Assembly (NCBI RefSeq): GCF_008477545.1
Contig: NZ_VORA01000008.1
Location: forward strand, 1 to 64,000
Source of the DNA: Roseibium aestuarii
Lineage (GTDB): Bacteria; Pseudomonadota; Alphaproteobacteria; Rhizobiales; Stappiaceae
Length of the DNA: 64,000 bases
Reading direction: 5' to 3'
Shown here: piece by piece, positions 33,732 through 42,428 of the stretch
Layout: every line of letters starts with the position of its first letter
Position numbering within the stretch: position 1 is the first letter of the stretch
Notes under the pieces: model-generated
What the model saw: only the letters and a program-made list of their open reading frames with translations
Databases searched by the model: none
What the model was told of the DNA's origin: nothing
Position numbers and translations under genes: made by a program

Positions 33732-34706
33732 GTGCCGACACTAGCACCAGTCGCAGCGGGCGAGTTCGTCGTCCGCGCCGGCTTTCTGAAGGACATTCCC
33801 TATTTCGCGCTCGGCGATGGCAGCGTCTGCTTCGTCGAGGGTGGCGAGACCCGTGTTCCGCTCCACAAGGGCGGGCTGCTTGCGGCGACCGAGACCCTGG
33901 ATGGCAGCGCGCTGATCACCTCCGGCGATGACGGCCGGATCCTGCGTCTGCGCCACGGGGAGGAGCCGGAGCTTCTTGCCGAGCGGCCGCGCAAGTGGAT
34001 CGACCGGATTGCCGCCGGTCCGGACGGGGCGATCGCCTTTGCTTCCGGGCGCACCGCCTGGGTGCGCCAGAAGGATGGGACCGAGAAGGAATTCGCCCAT
34101 GATCGCGCCATCGGCGGTCTGACCTTCGCGCCCAAGGGCCTGAAGCTGGCCGTCTCGCGCTATGACGGGGTGAGCATCTGGTTCGTCAATGCGGCGACGA
34201 CGCCGACCGAGCTGGAGTGGAAGGGCGCCCATTTCGGCATCTCCTACTCCGCCGACGGCAAGTATCTGGTCACGACCATGCAGGAAAACGCCCTGCATGG
34301 CTGGCGGCTTTCGGACAGCCAGGACATGCGCATGTCCGGCTATCCGGCCAAGGTGAAGAGCTTCAGCTGGTCGGTGAAGGGGCGCTATCTGGCGACCTCC
34401 GGGGCCAATGCGGCGATCTGCTGGCCCTTCTTCGGCAAGACCGGCCCGATGGGTCAGACGCCGCTGCAGCTGGGCACGCGCGGGGATTCGCTGGTGGCCT
34501 GCGTGGCCTGTCATCCCAAGGAAGACGTGGTCGCGGTGGGGTATCAGGACGGCATGATCATGATGTGCCGCTTCGAGGACAATGCGGAGGTGCTGCTGCG
34601 CCGTCCGGGCGAAGGGGCGATTTCGTCCATGGCCTGGGATGGGGCAGGCCTGCGCCTGGCCTTCGGCACGGAAGAAGGGGCTGCGGGAACCATCTCCCTG
34701 ACCTGA
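33732..34706 (+). CDS. WD40 repeat protein paired with the COG0523 GTPase
   Basis: A 324-residue beta-propeller protein starting at GTG 33732, 12 bases after the GTPase gene. Repeats of about 40 residues are recognisable, for example SALITSGDDGRILRLRH, FGISYSADGKYLVTTMQ, FSWSVKGRYLATSGANA and AISSMAWDGAGLRLAFGTEEG. There is no signal peptide. WD40 proteins are protein-interaction scaffolds; the position suggests it forms a complex with the GTPase or its client. This pairing is, to my knowledge, recurrent in alphaproteobacteria but its function is not established. Confidence 0.8.
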   Translation: MPTLAPVAAGEFVVRAGFLKDIPYFALGDGSVCFVEGGETRVPLHKGGLLAATETLDGSALITSGDDGRILRLRHGEEPELLAERPRKWIDRIAAGPDGAIAFASGRTAWVRQKDGTEKEFAHDRAIGGLTFAPKGLKLAVSRYDGVSIWFVNAATTPTELEWKGAHFGISYSADGKYLVTTMQENALHGWRLSDSQDMRMSGYPAKVKSFSWSVKGRYLATSGANAAICWPFFGKTGPMGQTPLQLGTRGDSLVACVACHPKEDVVAVGYQDGMIMMCRFEDNAEVLLRRPGEGAISSMAWDGAGLRLAFGTEEGAAGTISLT

Positions 34707-34736
34707 GGCTTTGCCAATCAGCCAGGGAGATTGCCC

Positions 34737-35249
34737 ATGTTCCGTCTGATTGCGCTTGTCTTCGCCGTCGTCTTCGGCACCGCTGCCTCGCAGGTGCCCG
34801 AATACGCCCAGCAATACCGTCAGCGGATCGGTGGAGCCATCGATGCACTGACGGAGGTCATGGTGCGCTTCGCGGCGGATGCGGAGGCTGAGGGGCTGAA
34901 TGTGGCTGAGGCCATCGCGCGGTTGCGCGGGTCGGCCGATCCCTTCGTCGCCCGTCGGGGCGAGAGCATGGAGGAGGCTCGGGCGCGGCTCGAGCATCTT
35001 CGGGCGCAACGGGACGAGATGGCGCGAGCCGGCCCCTTCGGGCGGGTCGGGCTTGTGCTGACATCGGCCGACGGGCCTCTGGCCCGGTCGACGCTGGAGG
35101 ATTTCGAACCGGCGGTGCCGGTGACATCAGAAGGGCTTGCCGCCGCCGGGGCGGGAGGCCTCGCCGGGTTGGGGCTTGTGTTCGTGACCCGGGGTGCCGC
35201 GCGCGGTCTGCGTCGCAGACGGCGCCGGACTGTGACGACAACGACCTGA
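34737..35249 (+). CDS. DUF2937 family membrane protein
   Basis: A 170-residue protein with an N-terminal hydrophobic segment (FRLIALVFAVVFGTAAS) and the DUF2937 hallmark SQVPEYAQQYRQRIGGA immediately after it. A helical middle, with EEARARLEHLRAQRDE, is followed by a second membrane segment (about 135-155) and a strikingly arginine-rich end (RGLRRRRRRT). The ATG at 34737 has GGGAGA upstream. Topology is probably two helices with the helical part in the periplasm. No function is known for the family. Confidence 0.75.
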   Translation: MFRLIALVFAVVFGTAASQVPEYAQQYRQRIGGAIDALTEVMVRFAADAEAEGLNVAEAIARLRGSADPFVARRGESMEEARARLEHLRAQRDEMARAGPFGRVGLVLTSADGPLARSTLEDFEPAVPVTSEGLAAAGAGGLAGLGLVFVTRGAARGLRRRRRRTVTTTT

Positions 35250-35268
35250 AAACAGGCAGGAGGGGCAT

Positions 35269-36861
35269 ATGGACACGATCACCTCGAAGGGCGGCATGGT
35301 TGTCGCCCCGCACAGCGCGGCGGCTCAGGCCGGGGCGGATATCCTGGCCGAAGGAGGCTCGGCTCTCGAGGCCATGATCGCGGCCGCGTCCACCATCGCG
35401 GTGGTCTATCCGCACATGAATTCCATCGGTGGCGACGGGTTCTGGCTCATGGCCGAACCGGGCAAGGACCCCAAGGCGCTCATGGCCTGTGGTTCGGCGG
35501 GCTCGAACGCCACGCTCGAGGCTTATCATCGCGCCGGGTTGGGAGCCATGCCGACGCGCGGCCCCATGGCGGCGCTCACGGTGGCCGGCACGGTCGGCGG
35601 CTGGGCCAAGGCGCAGGAAGCAGCGCGCGGCATCGGCGCCGGCAAGATGCCGGGCCGGGTGCTGATGGAATCGGCTGTTCGCCATGCCAAGGAAGGCATT
35701 GCCGTCACCCGCAGTCAGGCCGAGCTGACGGCGGCCAAGCTCGCCGAGCTCAAGGACCAGCCAGGCTTCGCGCAGGTCTTCCTGAAGGACGGTGAAGCGC
35801 CGGCCATCGGCGACGTGCTGCGGCAGGAACGTCTGGCCGACACGCTGGAACATCTGGGGCTCGAGGGCTTCGAGGAGTTCTATCGCGGTGATGTGGGTGC
35901 AAGCATCGCCGACGATCTGGAGCGGATCGGAGCCCCGGTCACCAAGGCGGATCTGGAAAAATTCGAGGCCGTGTTCAAGGAACCGCTGAAGACGACGCTC
36001 TCCTGCGGCAGCATCTTCAACGCCCCGCCTCCGACGCAAGGGCTCGCGTCGCTGATCATTCTGGGCCTCTATGACCGGCTGGGGCTGCGGCCCGGCGAAG
36101 GCTTCGACCTGGTGCACGGGGCCGTGGAAGCCACCAAGCGGGCCTTCCTGGTGCGTGACCGGGTGGTCACCGATCCGGGGCGGCTGCCGGAAAATCCGCG
36201 GGACTTCCTGACCCCTGAGTGGCTGGACAAGGAAGCCCACAAGATCGACATGACGCGCGCCGCCCGCTGGCCCTACGTGGCCGAGCCGGGCGACACGATC
36301 TGGATGGGGGCGATTGATGCCAAGGGCGTCGCGGTGTCCTTCATCCAGTCGACCTACTGGGAATTCGGGTCTGGCTGCGTGCTGCCGAAGACCGGCATCA
36401 CCTGGCAGAACCGGGGCGCGAGCTTCTCGCTCCATCCGGATGCGCTCAACGTGCTGGAGCCCGGGCGTCAGCCCTTCCACACCCTCAATCCGGCCATGGC
36501 GCGCCTGAAGGACGGCCGCACCATCACCTATGGCACCATGGGCGGTGAGGGACAGCCGCAGACCCAGGCGGCGATCTTCATCCGTCATGTGCTGAACGGC
36601 ATGCCAGTGGGCGAGGCGATCGACGCGCCGCGCTGGCTGCTGGGCCGGACCTGGGGGGAGGACACCACCGCCCTGCGGCTGGAGGGACGGTTCGATCCGG
36701 ATCTCGTCAGGGCGCTGGTGCGCTGCGGCCACGAGGCCATCCAGATTTCGCAGAACTATTCCGACATGATGGGCCACGCTGGCATGATCGTACGCAACCT
36801 GCGCGGCGGGCTGGACGGCGCCCATGATCCGCGCGCCGATGGCGGCGCGGCGGTTGCCTGA
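35269..36861 (+). CDS. Gamma-glutamyltransferase family protein
   Basis: A 530-residue N-terminal-nucleophile hydrolase. The proenzyme is expected to cleave itself before Thr343, which sits in GDTIWMGAID, where canonical enzymes have TTH and a serine-containing segment. The catalytic threonine is kept but its TH partner residues are replaced by IW. FGSGCVLP follows. The N-terminus GGMVVAPHSAAAQAGADILAEGGSA matches the family, but there is no signal peptide, so it is cytoplasmic. The length equals that of oxamate amidohydrolase HpxW, a GGT-fold enzyme of allantoin nitrogen use, and this is an alternative function. It follows DUF2937 by 19 bases. Confidence 0.82.
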   Translation: MDTITSKGGMVVAPHSAAAQAGADILAEGGSALEAMIAAASTIAVVYPHMNSIGGDGFWLMAEPGKDPKALMACGSAGSNATLEAYHRAGLGAMPTRGPMAALTVAGTVGGWAKAQEAARGIGAGKMPGRVLMESAVRHAKEGIAVTRSQAELTAAKLAELKDQPGFAQVFLKDGEAPAIGDVLRQERLADTLEHLGLEGFEEFYRGDVGASIADDLERIGAPVTKADLEKFEAVFKEPLKTTLSCGSIFNAPPPTQGLASLIILGLYDRLGLRPGEGFDLVHGAVEATKRAFLVRDRVVTDPGRLPENPRDFLTPEWLDKEAHKIDMTRAARWPYVAEPGDTIWMGAIDAKGVAVSFIQSTYWEFGSGCVLPKTGITWQNRGASFSLHPDALNVLEPGRQPFHTLNPAMARLKDGRTITYGTMGGEGQPQTQAAIFIRHVLNGMPVGEAIDAPRWLLGRTWGEDTTALRLEGRFDPDLVRALVRCGHEAIQISQNYSDMMGHAGMIVRNLRGGLDGAHDPRADGGAAVA

Positions 36862-36945
36862 GCCGGGGATGTGGCTCGATACGGCGGGAACGGATGCCAT
36901 TGCGGGCACCGCTCCTGCCTCTGATGCACTGGAACGGGATAGATC

Positions 36946-37860
36946 ATGGACGCGCTGACACGCATGCGATGCTTCATCCAGGTCGTGGATTCACAAGGCT
37001 TCTCTGCGGCTGCGCGCGACATGGGGCGCTCCAAGGCGCTGGTGTCGAAATACATCGGCGAGCTGGAGGACGAGCTGGGCGTGCGCCTGCTCAACCGGAC
37101 CACGCGGCAGGTATCCCTCACGGAAGTGGGGGAGGCCTATTACCGCGAGGCCTCGGAAATCCTGCAGCGGATCGACGATCTGCAGGACAGCATCCAGTCT
37201 TCCCATCAGGCCGTGAAGGGACGGCTCAAGGTGTCCGCCCCGCGCTCCATGGGGGACGGCCTGCTGAACCGGGCGATGATGGAGTTTCTCGTCGCCTATC
37301 CGGAGGTCGTGCTGGACCTGCGACTGGAGGACCGGTTCGTCGATCTGGTGGAAGAGGGTTTCGATGTGGCGATCCGGGTGACGGATCTGGAGGATTCCAG
37401 CCTCATCGCCCGCAAGATCGCGCCGTTCCGCACGGTTGTCTGTGCCACGCCGGCGGTCATCGAGAAATATGGGGTGCCAAGCACCCCGGCGGATCTGGTG
37501 GGGCGCCCCTGCATTATCGACACCAACTACCGCTTCAAGCAGAACTGGACCTTCGTGGAAGGGGACGGGAAGACCAGCGTTACCGTCCGGGGGCCTGTCG
37601 AGGTCAACAGCGCGTCGGCGGGGCGCGATGCCGCCTTCTGTGACCTCGGCTTCCTGCGCACGCCGCTCGTGTTCGTGTCCGATGACATTCACGCCGGGCG
37701 GCTGGTGGCGGTGCTGGAAAGCTATGAACCGCACAACAGCGGGATCTACGCGGTCTATCCGCATCGCCGGCATCTGACCGGCAAGGTGCGCGCCTTCGTC
37801 GACTATCTGGTCACATGGTTCGGGGATCGCAAGCGGGCAGGGGAAACCTGCCCGCTCTGA
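36946..37860 (+). CDS. LysR family transcriptional regulator
   Basis: A 304-residue LysR-type regulator. The winged helix covers about residues 1-65 (FIQVVDSQGFSAAARDMGRSKALVSKYIGELEDELG), joined by a linker helix to a periplasmic-binding-protein-like effector domain (about 90-295). The sequence belongs to the CrgA-like LysR subgroup (LLNRTTRQVSLTEVGEAYY). It is in line with the gamma-glutamyltransferase gene, 85 bases downstream, and 8 bases from a convergent dehydrogenase gene. Its target is not evident. Confidence 0.9.
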   Translation: MDALTRMRCFIQVVDSQGFSAAARDMGRSKALVSKYIGELEDELGVRLLNRTTRQVSLTEVGEAYYREASEILQRIDDLQDSIQSSHQAVKGRLKVSAPRSMGDGLLNRAMMEFLVAYPEVVLDLRLEDRFVDLVEEGFDVAIRVTDLEDSSLIARKIAPFRTVVCATPAVIEKYGVPSTPADLVGRPCIIDTNYRFKQNWTFVEGDGKTSVTVRGPVEVNSASAGRDAAFCDLGFLRTPLVFVSDDIHAGRLVAVLESYEPHNSGIYAVYPHRRHLTGKVRAFVDYLVTWFGDRKRAGETCPL

Positions 37861-37867
37861 TCTCCGG

Positions 37868-38935
37868 TCAGTCCTGGCGGACGAGCCGTTCTTCGGCCAT
37901 CCGGTCGGCGACGGCTTCCGGGGTCAGGTCTTCGGCCTCGGCCCGGCGGAAGATCTCCGCCAGGGTCGCGCCGATGGCGAGCGTCTTTTCGCGAACCAGA
38001 TCATCGGCCTCGCCCGGTCGCGCCAGGGCAATGGAGATGACCCCACCGGCGTTGATGGCGTAATCCGGCGCATAGAGGATGCCGCGTGCCTTGAGCGCTG
38101 CGCCGTCAGCGGCGTGGCCCAGCTGGTTGTTCGCGGCCCCTGCGACGATCCTCGCGCGGATGTCGGGAATGGTGCGCGCGTTCAGTCCGCCGCCGAGGGC
38201 GCAAGGGGCGAAGATGTCGGCCGGCGCGGCATGGGCTTCGCTCGGAGCGACAACGGTGGCCCCGAAGGCGGCCACGGCCCGGTCCACGGCGGGGGCGTGA
38301 ATGTCCGAGACAATCAGGCGCGCGCCGGCTCCATGGAGATGGGCGCAGAGGTCATAACCGACGTGGCCGAGCCCCTGCACGCTGACGGTGATGCCATTCA
38401 GGGCCGAGGTCCCGAACGCGTGGGCGGCTGCGGCCTTCAGTCCCTCGAAGACACCGAGAGCGGTATAGGGGGAGGGGTCGCCGAGGCCGGTGGCGCTGGT
38501 GCCACGCACATGGGCGGTTCGCTCGGCAACCGCTTCCATGTCGGACGGAGAAACGCCCACGTCCTCTGCGGTGATGTAGCTGCCGGACAGGCGCTCCACA
38601 TAGGTGCCGAAAGCACGCATCATGTCGGGCGTCTTGTCCTTGCGCGGATCGGCCAGAATGACGGCCTTGCCGCCGCCAAGGTCGAGACCGGCCAGCGCGT
38701 TCTTGTAGGTCATGCCGCGCGACAGGCGCAGGGCGTCGGTGAGGGCCTCGTCGGTGGAGCCATAAGGCCAGACGCGGCAGCCGCCGAGGGCGGGGCCGCG
38801 CGTCGTGTCGTGAATGGCGATGATGGCCTTCAGGCCCGTCGCCGGGTCACAGACAAAGCTGACCGTCTCGTGGTTGCGGAATTCCGGATGATCGAACACG
38901 CCGGCGATGGCGGTCGTCTTGGGCACGGCATTCAT
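37868..38935 (-). CDS. Leu/Phe/Val-type amino acid dehydrogenase
   Basis: A 355-residue NAD-dependent oxidative deaminase of the Glu/Leu/Phe/Val dehydrogenase family. The substrate region has GPALGGCRVWPYGS, the catalytic lysine is in MTYKNALAGLDLGGGKAV, and the nucleotide motif is VQGLGHVGYDLC. Size and the LGGCR sequence fit leucine or phenylalanine dehydrogenase better than glutamate dehydrogenase. The family region begins at the ATG at 38935, so the much longer open frame upstream is spurious. It releases ammonia from branched or aromatic amino acids, feeding GOGAT. It converges on the LysR gene. Confidence 0.87.
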   Translation of the reverse strand: MNAVPKTTAIAGVFDHPEFRNHETVSFVCDPATGLKAIIAIHDTTRGPALGGCRVWPYGSTDEALTDALRLSRGMTYKNALAGLDLGGGKAVILADPRKDKTPDMMRAFGTYVERLSGSYITAEDVGVSPSDMEAVAERTAHVRGTSATGLGDPSPYTALGVFEGLKAAAAHAFGTSALNGITVSVQGLGHVGYDLCAHLHGAGARLIVSDIHAPAVDRAVAAFGATVVAPSEAHAAPADIFAPCALGGGLNARTIPDIRARIVAGAANNQLGHAADGAALKARGILYAPDYAINAGGVISIALARPGEADDLVREKTLAIGATLAEIFRRAEAEDLTPEAVADRMAEERLVRQD

Positions 38936-39172
38936 GGGGTCTCGTCCCGTGTTGTGGTTCTGCTTCCGACGATGCCGGAGCCTTTGCGGAAAAGGCTTCT
39001 TTTGCAGAGGGGCGGCGACCGGGGCGCGCGCGATTTCTTTCTGCTTCCTGCCGGTTGGCGGGGAAAAACTGCCGCTGCGGCCCTGTTGCAGCGCTTGCGG
39101 TCTTGATCTTGCCGCCTTCTCGCGGTTCATCGGAGATGTTCTCCTGTAACGGTCCCCGGGGTCGAAGCCGTG

Positions 39173-41086
39173 ATGTCTTCCTGCCGTCCTGTCACGCGCC
39201 GCTCGGCGTTGACGCAGCTTGTCCTTGCCGCCTTGTCGGTTCTGCTGGTTCTCGCGCCGGTGTCCGGGGCGCGTGCCCATCCGCATGTGTTCGTCGAGGC
39301 CAGGAGCAGGCTGATCGTCGATGATCAGGGGATGGCGCGGTCGGTGGAACATGTCTTCCGGTTTGACGATGCCTACAGCGCCTTTGCCCTGCAGGGGTTC
39401 GACGCGAACGGGGACGGCCAGTACAGCCGCGACGAGCTGGCGGAGCTGGCCAAGGTCAACATCGACAGCATGGCGGAGTTCGGCTACTTCACCTTCGGTG
39501 ACAACTCCCGGGTCGAGCTGGACTTCAAGGCACCCACCTCCAACTACTGGCTGGAGGTCGTCGACGTGCCGATCGGCGACTATTGGGCGCTTTCTCCCGA
39601 TGATCTGACCGCCATGCGCGAAGATGCGGCGAAATACGGTTCGCCGGTGCTGGAAACGGTCCAGCTTCTCGAATTGCACTTCACGCTGGATCTCAAGGAT
39701 CCGAGCGACCTGAGCCGGCCCCTGACGCTGGATGTCTATGATCCGACCTACTATGTCGACTTCCGCTTCTCCCGGGCCGCCGATGCCCTCGGCGTCGTGA
39801 ACGGCCCGGCTGCTTGTACGGTGGAGCGGCGCGATCCGCCTTCGCTCGATGCGGCGACCCAGATGGCGCTCGCCCAGATCGGCGCGGACCAGCGGGATCT
39901 GCCGCCCGAGCTGCAGGAGGCGGCGGCGAGCCAGGTCAACCAGATGGTGGTCACCTGTCCGGGCGCGCCGGAAATTGCCACCGCGGCCTCCACCGCAGAG
40001 GGAACGGCCGTTTCGTCCCTTGCCGAGGACGAGGGGCAGGAGGCCATTCGCTCGGCGCTGCGGCCCGGCGAAACCACGCCGATGGCGCAGCTGAATGACA
40101 GCGCGCCCGCGCAGGGGGCGGCAACGTCTGAAACGGCTGCGGTCACGGCGGAGCGTCCGGCTGCCGTCTCTCCGGGGCTTGGCGACCGGGTTTTCGGCAC
40201 CCTTGCTCAGGTTCAGGCCGAATTCTACCAGAAGCTCATCGCCAGCCTGCGGGCCTTCCGCAACGAGCCGCATGCGGCCTGGTGGCTGGCCTTCATTTCC
40301 TTCGCCTATGGCATCTTCCATGCGGCGGGGCCAGGCCATGGCAAGGCAGTGATCTCCTCCTATGTGATCGCCAACAACGAGACCCTGCGCAAGGGCATCC
40401 TCCTGTCCTTCCTGTCGGCCTTCGCCCAGGCAGTGACGGCGGTGGTGCTGGTCGGCGGTCTGGCGGCCATCTTCAATCTCACCAGTCTGGCGATCCAGGA
40501 CACGGCGCGCTGGCTGGAGATCGGGTCCTATGCGCTGGTGACGGCGCTTGGCGCCTGGCTGCTCTGGCACAAGGGGCTGTCGCGTCTCTTCGGCCGGACC
40601 ACCGCGCATGGGCATCATCACCACGCTCACGGTCATGACGACCATGATCACGGTCACCATCATCATCACGGCCATTCCCATGCCCATACCCATGGGGAGG
40701 GAGAAGTCTGTGCGACCTGCGGCCATGCCCACGCGCCGACGCCCGACATGGTTCAGGGCAGGATGTCGCTGCGCCGGATGATCTCCATCATCCTGGCAGT
40801 CGGCTTGCGCCCCTGTTCGGGCGCGCTGATCGTCCTGGTCTTTGCCTTCGGGCAGGGGATGGTGCTGGCGGGCATCGGCTCCAGCCTTGCAATGGCGCTC
40901 GGGACAGGGCTTACGGTGTCCGCCCTCGCGGCGCTTGCGGTGTTTGCAAGGGAAGGGGCGCTGCGTCTCTTCGGTGCTGGCAGCGTTGCCGCCGGGAGGG
41001 CGCTGATGGTGCTGGAGATCGCCGGTGCGCTGGTGGTGCTGCTGATCGGTCTGATGCTTCTGATCGCCACCCTCGGCTGGGGCTGA
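39173..41086 (+). CDS. Fused DUF1007 periplasmic domain - RcnA/NixA-type nickel/cobalt permease
   Basis: A 637-residue fusion. Residues 1-36 are a signal-like segment; about 37-215 is a DUF1007 domain (HPHVFVEARSRL onward) containing an EF-hand loop DANGDGQYSRDE (77-88) with Asp, Asn, Asp, Gly and Glu at the calcium positions. After an Ala/Glu-rich linker (about 240-340) comes a NicO/HoxN-type permease with the ligand motif HAAGPGHGKAVISSY, a His-rich cytoplasmic loop (about 479-520, with CATCGHAH) and final helices with RPCSGALIVL. In many relatives the two halves are separate neighbouring genes. Nickel or cobalt efflux is predicted. I use the ATG at 39173, not the GTG one codon earlier. Confidence 0.85.
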   Translation: MSSCRPVTRRSALTQLVLAALSVLLVLAPVSGARAHPHVFVEARSRLIVDDQGMARSVEHVFRFDDAYSAFALQGFDANGDGQYSRDELAELAKVNIDSMAEFGYFTFGDNSRVELDFKAPTSNYWLEVVDVPIGDYWALSPDDLTAMREDAAKYGSPVLETVQLLELHFTLDLKDPSDLSRPLTLDVYDPTYYVDFRFSRAADALGVVNGPAACTVERRDPPSLDAATQMALAQIGADQRDLPPELQEAAASQVNQMVVTCPGAPEIATAASTAEGTAVSSLAEDEGQEAIRSALRPGETTPMAQLNDSAPAQGAATSETAAVTAERPAAVSPGLGDRVFGTLAQVQAEFYQKLIASLRAFRNEPHAAWWLAFISFAYGIFHAAGPGHGKAVISSYVIANNETLRKGILLSFLSAFAQAVTAVVLVGGLAAIFNLTSLAIQDTARWLEIGSYALVTALGAWLLWHKGLSRLFGRTTAHGHHHHAHGHDDHDHGHHHHHGHSHAHTHGEGEVCATCGHAHAPTPDMVQGRMSLRRMISIILAVGLRPCSGALIVLVFAFGQGMVLAGIGSSLAMALGTGLTVSALAALAVFAREGALRLFGAGSVAAGRALMVLEIAGALVVLLIGLMLLIATLGWG

Positions 41087-41113
41087 CCTTCTCGCCCCAT
41101 GGCCTGGAAATGG

Positions 41114-41139
41114 AAAAGCCCGCCGGTTGGCGGGCTTTT
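41114..41139. terminator. Bidirectional intrinsic terminator
   Basis: A perfect 11-bp stem AAAAGCCCGCC/GGCGGGCTTTT with a GGTT loop lies between the convergent metal-permease gene and the PuuD-like gene. The A- and T-runs at the stem base make it work in both directions. Confidence 0.9.
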
Positions 41140-41162
41140 GCCGTTTTGGCGGGAGGCCTGGC

Positions 41163-41921
41163 TCAGCGGCTGGCCTTTGCGGCCGCGTAGCTTCGGGCGG
41201 CATCCCCAAAAGCCTTGAACAGCTGCTGGGACGGCAGGTCGCTGGCTGCCCAGTATTCCGGGTGCCACTGGGTCGCCATGACGTAGCCCGGCGCCTTGTC
41301 CACGGTCACGGCCTCGATGGTGCCGTCTTCGGCAGTGGCCTCGATCTTCAGGGAGCGTCCGAGCTCACCGAGGGCCTGGCGGTGCAGCGAGTTCACCTCG
41401 ATCGGGGCCGGGCCGACGATGCCCGCCAGGCAGCTGCCTTCCGCGAGCTGGATCGGATGGGCGATGCGGAATCGCTCGCTCTGCTCATCGGAGACCGGGG
41501 CGCGGTGGTCGTTGCGGCCATCCATGTCCTGGATCTCCGTGTGCAGGGTGCCGCCCATGGCGACATTCAGTTCCTGCATGCCGCGGCAGATGGCAAAGAC
41601 CGGAATGCCCCGCTCAATGGCGCGGCGAAGCAGGGGAAGGGTGGTAGAATCCCGCTCCGGGTCATAAGGGCCATTTTCCTCCGTCGGGACCTCGCCATAG
41701 AGATCGGGAGAGACGTTCGAACGCGATCCCGTGGCCAGAACCCCGTCGACCCTGTCCAGAATTGCATCAAAATCGATGAGTTCGCCGAAGGAGGGCAGGA
41801 TGACCGGCAGGGCATCGGCAGCCTTCAGGATGGCCTCGAGATAGGTACTGGGGGCAGCGTGCCAACGGTAGCCGTCCATCGGCTTTACGTCGGCGGACAC
41901 GAGGATCAAAGGTTGAGTCAT
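41163..41921 (-). CDS. Gamma-glutamyl-gamma-aminobutyrate hydrolase-like (PuuD family)
   Basis: A 252-residue class I glutamine amidotransferase-like hydrolase. The nucleophile Cys is in AICRGMQELNVAMGGTLHTE, and the His-Glu pair is in QWHPEYW, giving a complete catalytic triad. The N-terminal VSADVKPMDGYRWHAAPSTYLEAI fits the PuuD/peptidase C26 family, which cleaves gamma-glutamyl-GABA in putrescine breakdown or similar amides. Two in-frame ATGs (41921 and 41930) compete, neither with a strong SD; I give the shorter. It is divergent from the TRAP operon, so the transported ligand may be an amine or gamma-glutamyl compound. Confidence 0.85.
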   Translation of the reverse strand: MTQPLILVSADVKPMDGYRWHAAPSTYLEAILKAADALPVILPSFGELIDFDAILDRVDGVLATGSRSNVSPDLYGEVPTEENGPYDPERDSTTLPLLRRAIERGIPVFAICRGMQELNVAMGGTLHTEIQDMDGRNDHRAPVSDEQSERFRIAHPIQLAEGSCLAGIVGPAPIEVNSLHRQALGELGRSLKIEATAEDGTIEAVTVDKAPGYVMATQWHPEYWAASDLPSQQLFKAFGDAARSYAAAKASR

Positions 41922-41930
41922 GGGGTGCAT

Positions 41931-42428
41931 TTCCGGATGGGGCTGGCCAATTTGCGCCGGGAGTGGCGATAATGGCGATATCTTGGGTGGATTTATGGCG
42001 TTATTGCAAGGGGCGGACGTGATGACGCAGTCTGCACTTTTGCGCTGCTTTTCATGATCCTTGGCGCAAAAGGGGTGGGGCTTGCAATAACTTTCCGACG
42101 ACTTTGTTTCTGTGCCTTCCGGCAGATGTTTTGTTCGGATAGAGACAATAGTCCGAAAGTCTAAAATGTGGCGGCAAATGATCCAGATTGAATCGCTGCA
42201 CTGCAATAACCTCTCCGAAAAATAATAAGCGAACCTTTCTATTTCGGGATTTGCCCAAAAGCTCGGCAGTCTCTTGCGCGGTGGCGTTTTTGCGAGAAAT
42301 ATGTTGCACTTATTCTGCCAATATGTGCAATTTCACGAATGGCGCGTGTCGCCTGAGGTTTCGTAGACATTGCGTGGTTCACGCGCAAATGTGCGAAAGT
42401 TGGTTAAGTAACTCTCTGGGAGGAGTTT
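41931..42428. promoter_or_regulatory. AT-rich 498-base divergent promoter region with repeated TGCAATAAC boxes
   Basis: This is the longest gap apart from the left edge, and the AT content is clearly above the flanks. It holds three copies of a TGCAATAAC box: inverted at 42000-42010, direct at 42081-42091 and direct at 42201-42210, the last two followed by TTTCCGA and CTCTCCGA. A 6-bp dyad TTCGGA-N12-TCCGAA lies at 42134-42157. TTGCAC at 42304 could be a -35 element. No protein gene is supported. The repeated box is probably the binding site of an unlinked regulator controlling the PuuD-like gene and the TRAP operon. Confidence 0.45.

Noticed and set aside
40600-40730. His-codon repeat as a DNA repeat element
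   Set aside because: It is the cytoplasmic His-rich loop of the metal permease, in frame.
38936-41209. N-terminal extension of the Leu/Phe dehydrogenase frame to 1113 residues
   Set aside because: The extension is antisense to the metal-permease gene, and the dehydrogenase family match begins exactly at the ATG at 38935.
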